Shown here: in pieces, positions 48,593-59,129 of the stretch
How positions within the stretch are numbered: position 1 is the first letter of the stretch
Layout of the letters: each line of letters opens with the position of its first letter
Source: Phytoseiulus persimilis
Lineage: Eukaryota; Arthropoda; Arachnida; Mesostigmata; Phytoseiidae
Length of the DNA: 64,000 bases
Reading direction: 5' to 3'
NCBI GenBank assembly: GCA_037576195.1
Contig: CM075104.1
Coordinates: 16,942,211 to 17,006,210 of the forward strand
Made by a program: the position numbers and the translations under genes
The notes under the pieces: model-generated
What the model was told of the DNA's origin: nothing
Databases searched by the model: none
What the model saw: the letters and a program-made list of their open reading frames with translations, nothing else

Positions 48593-48965
48593 TCCAGTGG
48601 GATCGGCGATTCTATTCCGTTCCCTGTCTCCTGACTCCCAAGCGCGGTGTTCATGTAGCCTTCGAGGCGTCGACAGCTCCCCTACGTCGCTCTCCCGAGG
48701 GAAAAAATCAAAGAGCTCAAGAAGGGAACTAGAAGCTGAAGAGTCTGACATCCGCAGAGTTGGAGGACCGAATTTGGTCGCAAGTTTCATTGGATTCCGT
48801 TCCTTAAATGACGAATCACCAAACGGCTGAATCTCTTGCTTCTGGGTGAACGTTCTCACTTCGAACCCTATGTGGAACCCCAAGTTCTTCGACTGCTTGA
48901 TTCTAATCTCCCGTCGAGAGACGCCCCAATTCTGGAATTGGTTGAACACAAGCGGTCAAAGTAGC

Positions 48966-49571
48966 AGAAAGGTTGAGGCCGGTGCCACCCCCGGAATTCC
49001 GCGCTCCAACCTCACCTCAACCCTCAGATTCTACGGAACCCCGCGAACATGCCTCGTCCGGAAGATCGGTTCTCATGGTCCCTCGCATGCCGATACTCAA
49101 GAGAGAGGCGCACTGAATCGCCTTAAATACAGGCCCGGACGCGATCGGTGCACATTCGATCTGTGTCTCGAAGAATCAGGTCTCCGACTCCAAAACTATC
49201 GTCTCAGAATGGTGGCTGGCAGGAAACGAGTCGCAGTCCGAATCTCAGGGAAGGCCCTGAAAGCGCTCGAGTTGAGCATTCAGAAACATCAGCCCAAGCG
49301 AAAGGCACCGAAAAGCACCAAGAAGCTGCGAGAAGTACCTCGCAATGGACACGAAGAGGGGCTCATGGCGCAGCGGAGACCAGAGCCCACTCCCGAAACC
49401 CTCCCACGAGCAGAGGAGCCAGCGATGGAGGTACACAACGAGCCGGTTGATTCATCACCGCCTCGACAAGTACCTCAAATTTACGATCAGGCAAGCCAGC
49501 GCGAGCATGAGGCTTTCCATGATTTATATTTCATAGGCTGGGGTGATGCTTTGAAAAGAGGCCTACCATAA
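48966..49571 (+). CDS. Conserved hypothetical protein, C' copy
   Basis: Counterpart of the gene at 11,735-12,406, with the frame fully open through the shared 190 residues. Changes are mostly substitutions (for example Lys for Gln after VAGRK) and no new stops. It ends at TAA (49,569-49,571), with AATAAA at 49,587-49,592. The sequence before about 49,000 differs from C by an indel, so the start shown is only the upstream limit of the shared region, not a proven initiation codon. Function is unknown. Confidence 0.55.
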   Translation, partial: RKVEAGATPGIPRSNLTSTLRFYGTPRTCLVRKIGSHGPSHADTQERGALNRLKYRPGRDRCTFDLCLEESGLRLQNYRLRMVAGRKRVAVRISGKALKALELSIQKHQPKRKAPKSTKKLREVPRNGHEEGLMAQRRPEPTPETLPRAEEPAMEVHNEPVDSSPPRQVPQIYDQASQREHEAFHDLYFIGWGDALKRGLP

Positions 49572-50170
49572 CCAGCTCTTAATTTAAATAAAAATGTATT
49601 TTCGCGGCGAAATAATTGTTCTTTTTGGACGGAAAAATGACGAGATGAAGTCCAATTCCGACGGCTCGATGAGAACCCAGATTAAGTTTTGCATGACGTG
49701 AACGAAATCTCCTACGAGACTCAAACACCCACTTCAAGAGAGAATCCGGTCTCACGAATCGTTTACTCCTGATCTCGCCTAGCTGCAACCTGCGCAAACA
49801 TTGAGAAGATTTCTCGTTGCGAAAGTTCTTTAGTGTATTGTCGACGGAAGCCAAATAATTCATCCAAGCCGAGTCGTTCGGTCGACGGGAACGAGGCCGA
49901 GCTTGGAGAGACACACATCCAGGAGAGATGAGTAAATTCCTTAGACTTGTTATTAAGACAGATGCCGTAAAAGACCACCCGCTCGACATTGGTCGATCCT
50001 GCTCTCAATTCCTGAACTCTTCACTCTTCATGAAGACTCTTTGTCTCCACCACTTCATCCCTCGAACGCCCCGGATCGGAGAAGAATAAGGCTTGGAGCT
50101 CTTTCCACGGGAAATAGGTTCTTGTTTCTATCTTGAAGGAAGCTGGAAGGTAGTGAGGGCGTCAGACGAG

Positions 50171-50755
50171 CCAACCTTCCGCTATCCTTACCGAGCGGAG
50201 AACCGGCACGGAGAGATGCTCCTCAAAACTTGATGCAGGATCTTTGAGAATTCGACGTTGCGACCTCGAATCATTCCGCCCGTCTCGTAGCCCGGGAGAT
50301 ACAATTCACCGCAAGCTGAAAGAGCGGGAGATCTACCGGAGGTGTTCCTCGTGCTCCTGAGAACGTTAGTTGGAAACAATGAGAAATTCCGCCCCTTGAC
50401 AGCTTTTCTTTCCATCGACATGCTTCAAGGATTCCTTCGCCCCATCAGGGAGGAACCACGATCATATTCTTCAGTAACCATCTACAGGGTAAACCGCACG
50501 CGACGATGACCACCTTCTTATTGACATCGCAGCCATTCTTGCCGTCGAAAGTGCAAGGAGCTCTCTAGATAGCTAGGTCCGGGTCATTGTCGAGAGACGT
50601 CCGGGGGTGAGAACTGTGTTCCGTGGTTTGACCAGGTTGGCACCAGATTTCTGGAAGGGGATACAGGAAATGGTCTTTGTGGGCTGAGCTCCTTAGGGAA
50701 GGTTTCAACCGAGTGCTGCGGAAAACTGACGGCTGATGGGACCCATCATGAACTT
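50171..50755. other. Spacer between C' and R copy 4
   Basis: No gene is recognised. One 77-codon minus-strand frame (50,188-50,421) is unsupported. Confidence 0.4.
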
Positions 50756-52010
50756 GCGTTAAGAGCCCATCACTTGACAGGATTTAGCCGATTGTGGAAA
50801 CGTGAAAGCGGAAATTCCACCTCGTTGCAGATGCATGATTGCATCGTCAGTTACTCCAATCTGAAGCTTTGAACATTGCATCCAGAAAAAACAGCGATGG
50901 TTGCGTTGAGACTCCCTGACGCGTTCTTCTGCACCGGATGGGGGAAGAAGCAAAGGGTGCGCATGGTTCGAGTGAAAATGGCACGCCTGTCATTCGTTCT
51001 GAGGTGAGGAAAGCGTCTGACCTCGAGACACTAGCGAAGGAGTCCACGGTTGAGGCGGAATTTCGAACCGTCGAGCTCGTTGAATGGCGACGTAGATTCG
51101 TGAGCTGCACAGCGAAGAGCTATTTCATGGGATGAAAGTCCATTCATGCAATGGAATGATATGATTGAATGTTCGAGGGCCGCCTATATGGATGTTAGCT
51201 CACTTGCGGCGGGGAATTCTCCTTTCTCCGTCGACCAGGAGGATCCCCGACTATTCACGATCGCTCCATGAGCTTCGCTACTTCCTCAAAGAGTCTGTAG
51301 AGAAATAGAGAAGAATCGTCAATGTGTTACACCTCATCTCATCACTCTGATTTTCCGATTTGGCGTCGGAATGGGCAGCGACGGTAGGATGCGAGGATGA
51401 GCTTTTCGGAAAGTAATGCGAGAATGCCAAGTTGTCATCGATCGCTCCAGCTCAGCCGACGACACGCCTCTCCGTCTGGGCAGCCATTCGGAGGGAGAAA
51501 AACCTGGAAGAGAATCTAGAGCTCCGACAGTATCATAATGTTCGTGCGATAACTGAGTATCGAATCCGCGAATGATCGAAACTAGCTTATAGAGTCCTTC
51601 ATCCTCGGCTTGCTGATAATTCAGGCTTCACGCCGACAGTTTACGCTTTAAGGAGTGAACGCAATTAGAACATCTGTCCCGCATTCTTGTGAAATTTAGA
51701 CTACGCGGAGCACTCTGAGGATAAATTGCAGACCGCACGTGTAAAGAATGTCCTGAGAGGACATGGCTTCCGAGCCGATGATCTGCGGGTCATGAGGAGT
51801 CGAGATCGAGATACCTTCCAGAGGAGCGGAAGGCTGCGGCCGAGTCGGCATTTACGAATCATGGTACATTCCTCCAGGGAACAAAGGCCACGGTCGAGGC
51901 TCCGCGGTGGAGCCCACTTTTTGTCACTCTCGTTGGCTCCGAAGCAGGATCTCCCCGAAGATTCTCATTCTCCTCCTCCGAGAGCCCCAAGGGAGTGGAG
52001 TCTATGAAAG
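50756..52010 (-). repeat. R repeat, copy 4 (in E)
   Basis: The stem-loop TGTCC-TGAGA-GGACA is at 51,749-51,763. The minus-strand peptide LAFSHYFPKSSSSHP followed by SDAKSEN is at about 51,330-51,435. It shares blocks with copy 1 over its whole length, including the region near 50,790-50,880, so it and copy 1 define the longest unit (about 1.25 kb). Confidence 0.8.
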
Positions 52011-52379
52011 ATTTCAGGAAGGCCGCAGTCGTCGCATGCCTCACCCCACCGTGAAGGCGGCTCCCCGCATAGAAATCTGATCACAACAGGAGAACGTAGC
52101 GTCAATATTCCATTGTTCTGATCCTCTCAAGCTCCTCGTGGAAGACTAGATGGAGCCGAGAAACAAATCATTGAAATAGCGAGTAGCAAATTTTCCGCGA
52201 GCAGGGTCAAGCACGAGTTCACCTCTGTTGCATTCGATGACAATCTGATTGAAGGCGGAAAACTGCAACTCGGTAGCTTCGGAATCACGTTTCCGGCAGT
52301 GGTACAAATAGGACAAGGGTTTGCTCGTTGCTTTCAGCGATGCAAGCTGGGCTTCAGATAGTGAGACGCGAAGATCTAT

Positions 52380-52791
52380 CACTGTTACATGTGTTATGCT
52401 AAACGGCGGGCTAGTTTCGTGGAAGTCGAGCAAATAAACGCTTGTGGCGGACTCTTCAACCCACGCTGAGTACGTTGCTGCTCACACTTGCTTGAGGGAA
52501 ACTGTATGGATCCGCGGACTGCTAGCAGAGCTGTGGTTTCAGCAAACGTATCCTACCTGGCTGGTCATAGACAACTGTGCAGCTAAGACATTGATCGAAG
52601 ATTCGAAGTATCATGAGCGCACCAAACACTTCGATATCAAGTACCATTATGTTCGAGAGCTCCAGGAGAAGAAAGTCATTCGAGTTCTTCTTCTCATGTT
52701 GGCACAGAGCAACAGTTGGCGGATATTTTCACCAAGGCCTTGCCAACAGTGAAGTTCAGATTCATGAGAAAGGCTCTTGGAATTGATTGAA
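52380..52791 (+). mobile_element. Copia (Ty1-like) RNase H, 3' end of pol
   Basis: The frame reads VSWKSSK-stop-TLVADSST, HAEYVAAHTCLRETVWIRGL and HERTKHFDIKYHYVREL. After a one-base shift near 52,695 it continues TEQQLADIFTKALP and ends at TGA 52,789-52,791. These are the standard RNase H motifs of Ty1/copia elements. One in-frame TAA and one shift inactivate it. A purine tract and an LTR start follow directly. Confidence 0.92.
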
Positions 52792-52804
52792 CACTGCGAC
52801 CGTG

Positions 52805-52818
52805 TGGGGGGAGGGGGG
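52805..52818 (+). other. Polypurine tract of the Copia element
   Basis: The run TGGGGGGAGGGGGG lies between the pol stop and the TGTTGG start of the LTR. This is the expected position for plus-strand primer formation. Confidence 0.75.
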
Positions 52819-53180
52819 TGTTGGAATATCATCTCTGGAGTGTTCAGGCGTTGTCGCGGTGCCCATGCGCAGAGATCGGAAACTTCAGAGTGCGACATCG
52901 ATTCCTGGATGCTCGTCGAGCCCGTGAGTACGGAGAACACGTCGTCCAAAACGAGACGGATTCGTGGTGCTGTAAACATAACCGATTCCCTCGATCAAAA
53001 ATGGGCTTTGGAAGAGGATGGTGCAAGGGGTTTGTTCATTTGTCCGATTTTCGCCCAAATTGGAACGATCGAGTGTTTGAGCTCGTCTATGCTGCTCGTG
53101 GTTCTACGTCTGCTTTAGTTCAGGGTGTTGGCAGAGGGATTCCCCATTCTCACATCGGTCGATTCTCTGCGGCCGTCTAA
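52819..53180 (+). repeat. Copia 3' LTR (end uncertain)
   Basis: It starts TGTTGGAATATC, a start common in Copia LTRs, right after the polypurine tract. No second LTR is in the window, so the end is not defined; 53,180 is only a guess. Confidence 0.5.
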
Positions 53181-53981
53181 TATTGGGTGCTTGCAAAAGC
53201 TCTGAACGCTAAACTTTGACAGCTTATCACTTCGCTCCCAGAAGGCGCAGAAAGAGGATAAGATGATCAAAATGAGCGGAATTCAGTCAGCTTCAAGTAT
53301 GTATAGTTTCCGGGGAAGATCGTGCCAGTAACAGCCATGGGACGGCTCAACCAGCGACACTGAAGTTTGTGATTCCGACTCGCGATTCCAAGCTATAGGT
53401 AGAGAGAAACAAATCCGGTCATATGACATGTTTTTGAAGCTTCGAACCCGGCTATACAACGTGCTATGCGGCATGTCAAGCTGGCTCGTTCGGCGGGGGA
53501 GATGGAACGTTTTTCTGCAAATGCTGATAATTTTCCGATTCACTCAACATAGTGGTCAGGAGGGCTGAAAATTGAAGCTTCCGAGTTGCCTCTTCCATGG
53601 TTCAATAATAGAGGGACTTCAAGATGATGGGGAAAGCACTGAATTCCCGTCGCGGTGATGAGCCAGCGTTAAGCGAAATACCTCTCGAATTTTCGGAGCA
53701 GACGAGACTTCGCTCGCCGGTGCTCTTGAAACCCGTTCTTAAAATTTTGGCCAGCTCCAAATCTCGAGTCAACAGCTCCTCGCTTTCGTGAAGCTCAAGC
53801 ATGCCGCAAAAGCCAGTAGCGGTGTCATCGGATACTCCAGTATGAGAGCTCGACATCCCAATTGACTCGCGTGGAAAATTCAAGCTCATTTTCATTTTCC
53901 AGCTGTTTTTTAGAATTCTCGCGATCGTTCCCAAAATTCCGGCCATAACTGTAGCTCTGACCGATCTTCCAACCCCTGATC

Positions 53982-55300
53982 TCAAGATTTCGCCCTCTCG
54001 GCGAAACCCTGCCGCAAGCTTTTCTTGATTTCTTCGTCCACGGCTTCAAGCTGACCAGACTTCCTTCGGAGCTTTCGGATGAGCGCACGCAGGCGGCACC
54101 TGGCGAGGCTCTCGTTGTCAGATAGGACTTCTGGATTGTCCCCTTCTAGATGGCCGCCGTCTGGCCGGCAGCGGGTGGTGAGATCGAAGAACTTATTCAT
54201 TCTCTCTATAATGGCGTCCTCCTCGCGGTGAGCGGGATTCTCGAACCCGGGGAACTCGCCCTCCCACAGGAATCTGAGATCCGCATCGATGGACGGGTCC
54301 CTCGGCTGCTTCGGCCTGGCGAAGTCTCCTGGAGTGAGGACTCGCGAGTCGAGTGGACCAATTGAAGTTGGGCCCTCACCATCGGCGGCGGGCAGTGAGA
54401 GGTTGTCTCGGAGTTGACACAGGGTGGCTATCATCTTCGCTTGCATCGACTGCTCATAAAGTGTGCCGCTGAATAGCCAGCCCAAAATCGATGACGTAGC
54501 TAACATCCTGCCGAAGGTCCTCTCAAGGCCCATGTGGATGGGAGCGAGATCGATTGCGCCCACGACGATAGAAAGCTGTTTGGGGAGATCCTCACCGACC
54601 ATCGAGTCTGCGACCGGCTCGAGGCCAAAACTGTTCGTGACGGGCGGGAAAACGGAGTCAGAGATCTCGGGAGACTCAATGCAAACGATCGACAGGGATT
54701 GCGAATGATCGTGCCGACTGCGAAGAGTCCACCCGGTGGAGCCAAGTGCTGAAGGTGGTGACCGAACTGCCAATGGTCTTCACCGAGGTACGAACAGGGG
54801 CCACACGAGATGACCCCACCTGTCGGACCGCGTGCGAAGCGATGTATGAACGGTGAGATCCGGTGTCGAGTAAGATTCTCGCGAGGCAGCGGGCGCCGCC
54901 GCTCTCCACCCAAACGACCTCCATCTGAAGGAGGATGTCCGATCCGTCTGAAATGGGCAGATCCACGACTTCTGGTTCCGAAGCCGGGACGTCAGTCTTA
55001 ACTGCTGGCATCAAAAAGCTTGCCGCGTCGGCCTGTGCTCGGCGACACATCATGAGATAGTGGCGACCGTTGCACCTAGGGCGATTTGTGCGCGGTCCGT
55101 CGCGGTAGCTCCGACTGTCGTGGTTGCGTTTGAGGCATGATGTGCATCCGCTTTGATTCTCTATCCTCTCCACTCGTTCGTCGCATGAGAGCACCACCGG
55201 GCATCTGTAGCTTTCGTGAGGTGCCTCGCAAAAAATGCAGAGCCTGCGCGAGGTCCCGGAAGGAGCCGGCGGTTGTTTCCTGGGGACCATCGCACCTGGA
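53982..55300 (-). mobile_element. BEL/Pao retrotransposon gag-protease-RT fragment
   Basis: On the minus strand, zinc-knuckle cysteines (CIFCEAPHESYRCPV and CTSCLKRNHDSR) are followed by an aspartic protease with ILLDTGSHRSYI (about 54,860). After a one-base shift near 54,700 comes the BEL-specific stretch GWLFSGTLYEQS, DLRFLWEGEFPGFE and NESLARCRLRALIRKL. This order is typical of BEL/Pao. The RT core is missing or too decayed below 53,980. No LTRs were found. Confidence 0.88.
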
Positions 55301-55559
55301 TCGCTGACAGTAGGTGGCCGAGGTGGTGGGCGTGATGTGACAGGGCGAACGGCCGCCGAACTCGAGGTGTTCTGCGCCTGACGCGGCTGGGCGGATGTGC
55401 GGGCTTGAGCGTTCGACTGATTAGGGGCGCGGGGCTGCTCTGTAGCGGAAGGGAAGCTGTGATTCGTTCTCGGTCGTTGTGCGGATTACGTCAAGCCCCG
55501 TTACAGTGGCATACGAGAATCAAGAGTGTGCTGACTCGAATGGGTCTCACAGCATTCTT

Positions 55560-56025
55560 GATTTGATTTTATTGGACCTTACATATGCACATATGTTCCC
55601 TTTCATTTCAGGGGTGAATTGTATTGCGTTCACAGATCATAGTTCGTTGTTCTCCCATCGCCTTAGGATATCCATCGTCCTTCTCAGATTCCTCGCTGTT
55701 GAATCAGGGTGAAGTCCTAGTCGGTGCGCGAATTCCGTCTGGGAGTATTTTCCTTCCTCGCATTTCAGAATGACTTGTTTGTCGGTTTCCGGGGCTCCAC
55801 ATCGAGCGCATTTCATGTCTATGGAAGGGTCTCGGGAGTTTTGTCGGCTCTTGGTGTTGAGCATTCCTGCTCTGACTAGCGCCAATAACCGACTGCCCCG
55901 CGTATAGTTCCCTTTCGAAACCTGGAGTCTCTTTGAACTGTCGATAAACAGTCAATGTGGATCTGTATTCCATATTCCGTCTCCATATGGAGTCCAACTT
56001 ATCCCCCACTCTCCCGCATGTCAGA
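55560..56025 (-). mobile_element. Non-LTR 3' fragment
   Basis: The minus strand encodes the C-terminal part with zinc finger CARCGAPETDKQVILKC and the ending HRLGLHPDSTARNLRRT. The tail is of the AAATCAAATCAAG type at 55,560. It is very close to the fragment at 60,385-61,335 but shorter, and its 5' end abuts a Copia fragment. Confidence 0.9.
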
Positions 56026-56029
56026 CTGA

Positions 56030-56330
56030 TCCTTGCATCTTCGTTAGAGATCGGGATAAGTTGTATTTTGCACCCTATGTTGACGGGGCAACCTGCATTG
56101 CTCCATAGAAGTCGGTTATCGATGAGTTTCTGGAGTCACTCAAAGGTTTTGTCAAGCTGACAATTCACGAGCCGGACTGTTACTTGAGCATCGAAATCCA
56201 GCGCGATCTTATTGAGCGCCAGTTGAAGATTCATCAGGCTGCTTACATCAAGAAGCTTCTTGAGCGATTCAGGATGGGAGACTGCAACCCAGTCGCAACT
56301 CCCCAGGGACCTGGTCAAGTGGCCCAAGGT
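56030..56330 (+). mobile_element. Copia RT fragment
   Basis: It reads LYFAPYVDGATCIAP (the YVDD box with Gly for the second Asp), then a stop, then EIQRDLIERQLKIHQAAYIK and LLERFRMGDCNPVATP. This is the typical end of the Copia RT before RNase H. Its frame runs directly into the exon of the transporter pseudogene that follows, which is accidental joining. Confidence 0.88.
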
Positions 56331-56334
56331 ACGC

Positions 56335-57995
56335 AGACCCGATTCGAGGACCGCACAGGGCCGACTCCCATCGGTGTGCTCGTCACATCGCTGAAAGAGT
56401 TCGCCGACTTTGAACTAGTGATGGCAGCTGGGGTCCTGATAGGACTATATGTCTTGATCATATCCGAAGTATGCGACAGGACTATCGCGGCCATATTGGG
56501 TGAGTCAACTAGAATTTTGGGGCTGATCGAGGTGTCGTGGGTTCATTTCGTCAAACGAGAAAACGTGAATGTTGGTTCATACATCATGTGACCGAAAACG
56601 GAACTCATCTCGAGTATCAATAGAGTCGGATGCAGGACATGGTATGAAAACGGGATCGGCTGATTGCTCCAGGTCCCGAAAAAACGGGAGAAAAACTGAA
56701 ACAAGAGATCCCCATTTGATGTGTCTCCGTGCCCTTCCAGCCGCGTCTGCCGCCATCGCGTGTTCGGCCCTGATCGGTGACCGACCGACATTGGAGCGGA
56801 TCGTGTTGTGGATTGGTTTTGAAACTCTGAACCTACTCTTCGGTGAGTTGATGTTTTCTGCTGTTTCACGGTCTCAAGTGTCAGGTTCTACATTTGCCTG
56901 TCCCCTCGGAGTGAGGCGAGTTAGGGGGCTTTGAACGCGCTTGGGAGGCGCCGAGTTCAGGCTTCAAGGAGGACAGGCAGCGGGCTGGCGGCGGTACGGC
57001 TCGGTACACCGGTGTGCCCGCTAGGAGTCTCACTCCACTCCGATACCTTCGGTTGAAGTAGGTTCAACTTGCGATGAAGAAACGAAACCACCCATTGACA
57101 GTCAGATCTTGCAACCCCCACTCGATGCGACGACGGTTCAACCCGACGGCTGCAATGTGTGCTTCATTGCAGTAACTCGCACCTGTGCTGATCGATTGAC
57201 ACTCACCCTGAACAGTGAGAATCAATCTGCATATGAGATTTCAGTACCCAGTGATCAAGGGCAACGAGCATGCCTTACGATGACGAGGATAGGGCAGAGG
57301 GCTGAAATATTCGGTCGATGGAGCGCCGCGAAATAATTCCAAATCCCCTTTCCGTTCAGGCATGATGATTGCTGTGATCAGTGTCAGGGGCGTGTTCGAC
57401 TCCATCTCCGTGCTAGCTTCCAAATAAGCCAGAGAAGACGTAGGGGAATCGTTCACGACGCTCTGCATACTCACTGCGGTCATATCGGCATCCCTCGAAA
57501 ACGTGACGATGATCCTCTTGATGACGCCCGTCACAATCGAGTAGAAAATCAAATCAGAGCTTGAGTGACAATCGGACGGACAATGAGCATGATTAGAAGT
57601 TTCTTTCGATATTAACCGCACGAACCTCACGTCAAGCTCTGCAATGCATGATTGGTATCTTCCAGGAGTTCATTTTCCAGGATGGACGGCGCTGTTCGGA
57701 TCCATGGCGCTCCTTGTGCTGGCGAACAAGGAGGATCTCGGAGGAATCTTTGAGCGAGTCGAATTGACGAAGTTGCTCTTTTCCGCCGCCCTCTTCGTCG
57801 TGATGGGAGCTCTGTCGGATCTTGGACTCCTCCGATTCCTGGGCGATCAGACTGAAGCGTGCATCCTCGCTGTACACGAAGACTACCGCTCGTTTCCTGG
57901 CGTCCTGTTCGGGATATGGGTGTCCGCCCTGGCTTCAAGCTTCATCGACAACATCCCGTTCACCACGGTCATGGTGAAGATTGTCGAGAAGCTCG
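56335..57995 (+). pseudogene. P-type (OCA2-like) ion transporter pseudogene
   Basis: Four exons are visible. 56,335-56,499 carries GVLIGLYVLIISEVCDRTIA (membrane helix) and has donor gtgagt. 56,741-56,842 carries ALIGDRPTLERIVLWIGFET; its acceptor is ccttccag and its donor gtgagt. 57,360-57,544 carries GMMIAVISVRGVFDSISVL and then SASLENVTMILLMTPVTIE, where the family's conserved FLDNVTT has Glu for Asp. A last exon of about 57,650-57,995 carries LVLANKEDLGGIFERVELTK and SALASSFIDNIPFTTVMVKI, with donor gtgagt at 57,996. Phases agree (1/1) at the first two introns. The gene is broken: TAA at 57,425, TAG at 57,542, exons missing between 57,545 and 57,650, and no 3' exon found. In animals such proteins are twelve-helix organellar membrane transporters, for example human OCA2 in melanosomes. 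Confidence 0.85.
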
Positions 57996-58900
57996 GTGAG
58001 TTCCTCCTGCTCCATCTGTATTTCAACGAGTGTTGCCCAACAGGCGAGCGATGCCCCTTTCGGGCGGAGCAGACGGTTCTGGAGATCGATCCAACACTTG
58101 GAGAGTTCCGGCGTCCCCCGCTCAGACTCCGAAACACCTCTTTGGAAGCTCCATGAACTTTTGAGAGATGCAGAGAAAACCGTTGCTCAATCTGGTATCA
58201 CGTCAGGCCGACGATTCGGGTGCTGATAATGATCGCGATTCGAAGACAACGCTTCTGGGGTTGCAGCTCATTCTCGGTTCCCCGTTTGATCGTTGGAGGA
58301 AAACCTTCCTCAGTATCGAGTCAACCCGCTGGGGGAATTTTTGGAGTCGGAGAATTTGTCCGTCAAGTTTCTCCCTAATACATGAGCTTGTTCAAGAGAT
58401 CTGGCATGCTCTGCTGTGTCGATGGCACCACGTGCGCATCATACGCGGGCGGGGATAGACTCAAATCGACGATCGAGACAAATCGAGATCTCCAGCTGAG
58501 GCTGGGAAAGAGGCATGGATTACCACATCGAGTAGACTCTGCGATCAATGCAAGCACTCACTCTTTCGCTTTGATTGAGATTACCGTCGACTTTTCAGTG
58601 AGTTCGTTTAACTAGGATATGGCCGGTCGGATGCAAGCGGCTTAGCGCCGTCAGAATTTCCGTTCGTCCCTTGAGATTGCATCGTCCGGAAAACTCAAAT
58701 TCTACGCTGTCGCATATGCTTACGGATGATTTCGATTTTGGATTTCGCGTGTCCATTTGATATCCGTGATATGCAGTGGCTCTGGAGGCAGTGGCGGTCC
58801 TGCGCGAGCAATATGAAGTCGTCAGCAACGGAAACGAACGTCGACGTGACTGGTCGTAATTCCGCCACCAAGTTCCTCCCGCCGAGCGGTGAGCCATCGG
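57996..58900. other. No recognised gene downstream of transporter pseudogene
   Basis: Open frames up to about 100 codons exist on both strands, without known motifs. I looked for the family's missing GASANVV exon and did not find it here. Confidence 0.4.
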
Positions 58901-58929
58901 GCTAGATGAACTTCTGGACTAGGTTCGGA

Positions 58930-59125
58930 AAAAAAAATCTCCCTCATCGAACCCCGACCTCTTCGAGGAGGTTGTCGTACATATGTTGATGCTGAGACGA
59001 ACGAATAACATTTTATGTGTTTAATACACCGCAGTTTCAATGTCAAACTACGAATACCCTGAGGCAGCCGAATCATCTTCAGTTACATCTTCTGAAAAGT
59101 TCGTCGAAGCTAGGATGAGTAAGAA
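58930..59125 (+). repeat. Diverged third copy of UBX-gene 3' flank
   Basis: The sequence around 59,020-59,120 (a TAATACACCG motif, then a CAGCCGAATCATC motif and TTCGTCGAAGC) parallels 46,010-46,110 just past the UBX gene in C', and its mirror in C, at perhaps 70% identity. No UBX coding sequence precedes it. Confidence 0.55.
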
Positions 59126-59129
59126 CGGT

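Larger units (their letters stand above)
42230..50170 (+). repeat. Block C' of second inverted duplication (C/C')
   Basis: Inverted copy of C. Here the UBX gene and the second gene are on the plus strand. The core (43,000-49,600) aligns closely with C. The outer edges (42,230-42,800 and 50,010-50,170) are recognisable but diverged. A mariner relic (about 46,304-47,500) interrupts the block. Confidence 0.93.

Noticed and set aside
56184-56591. 135-codon frame that looks like one protein
   Set aside because: Its first half is Copia reverse transcriptase and its second half a transporter exon that ends at a splice donor, so the join is accidental.
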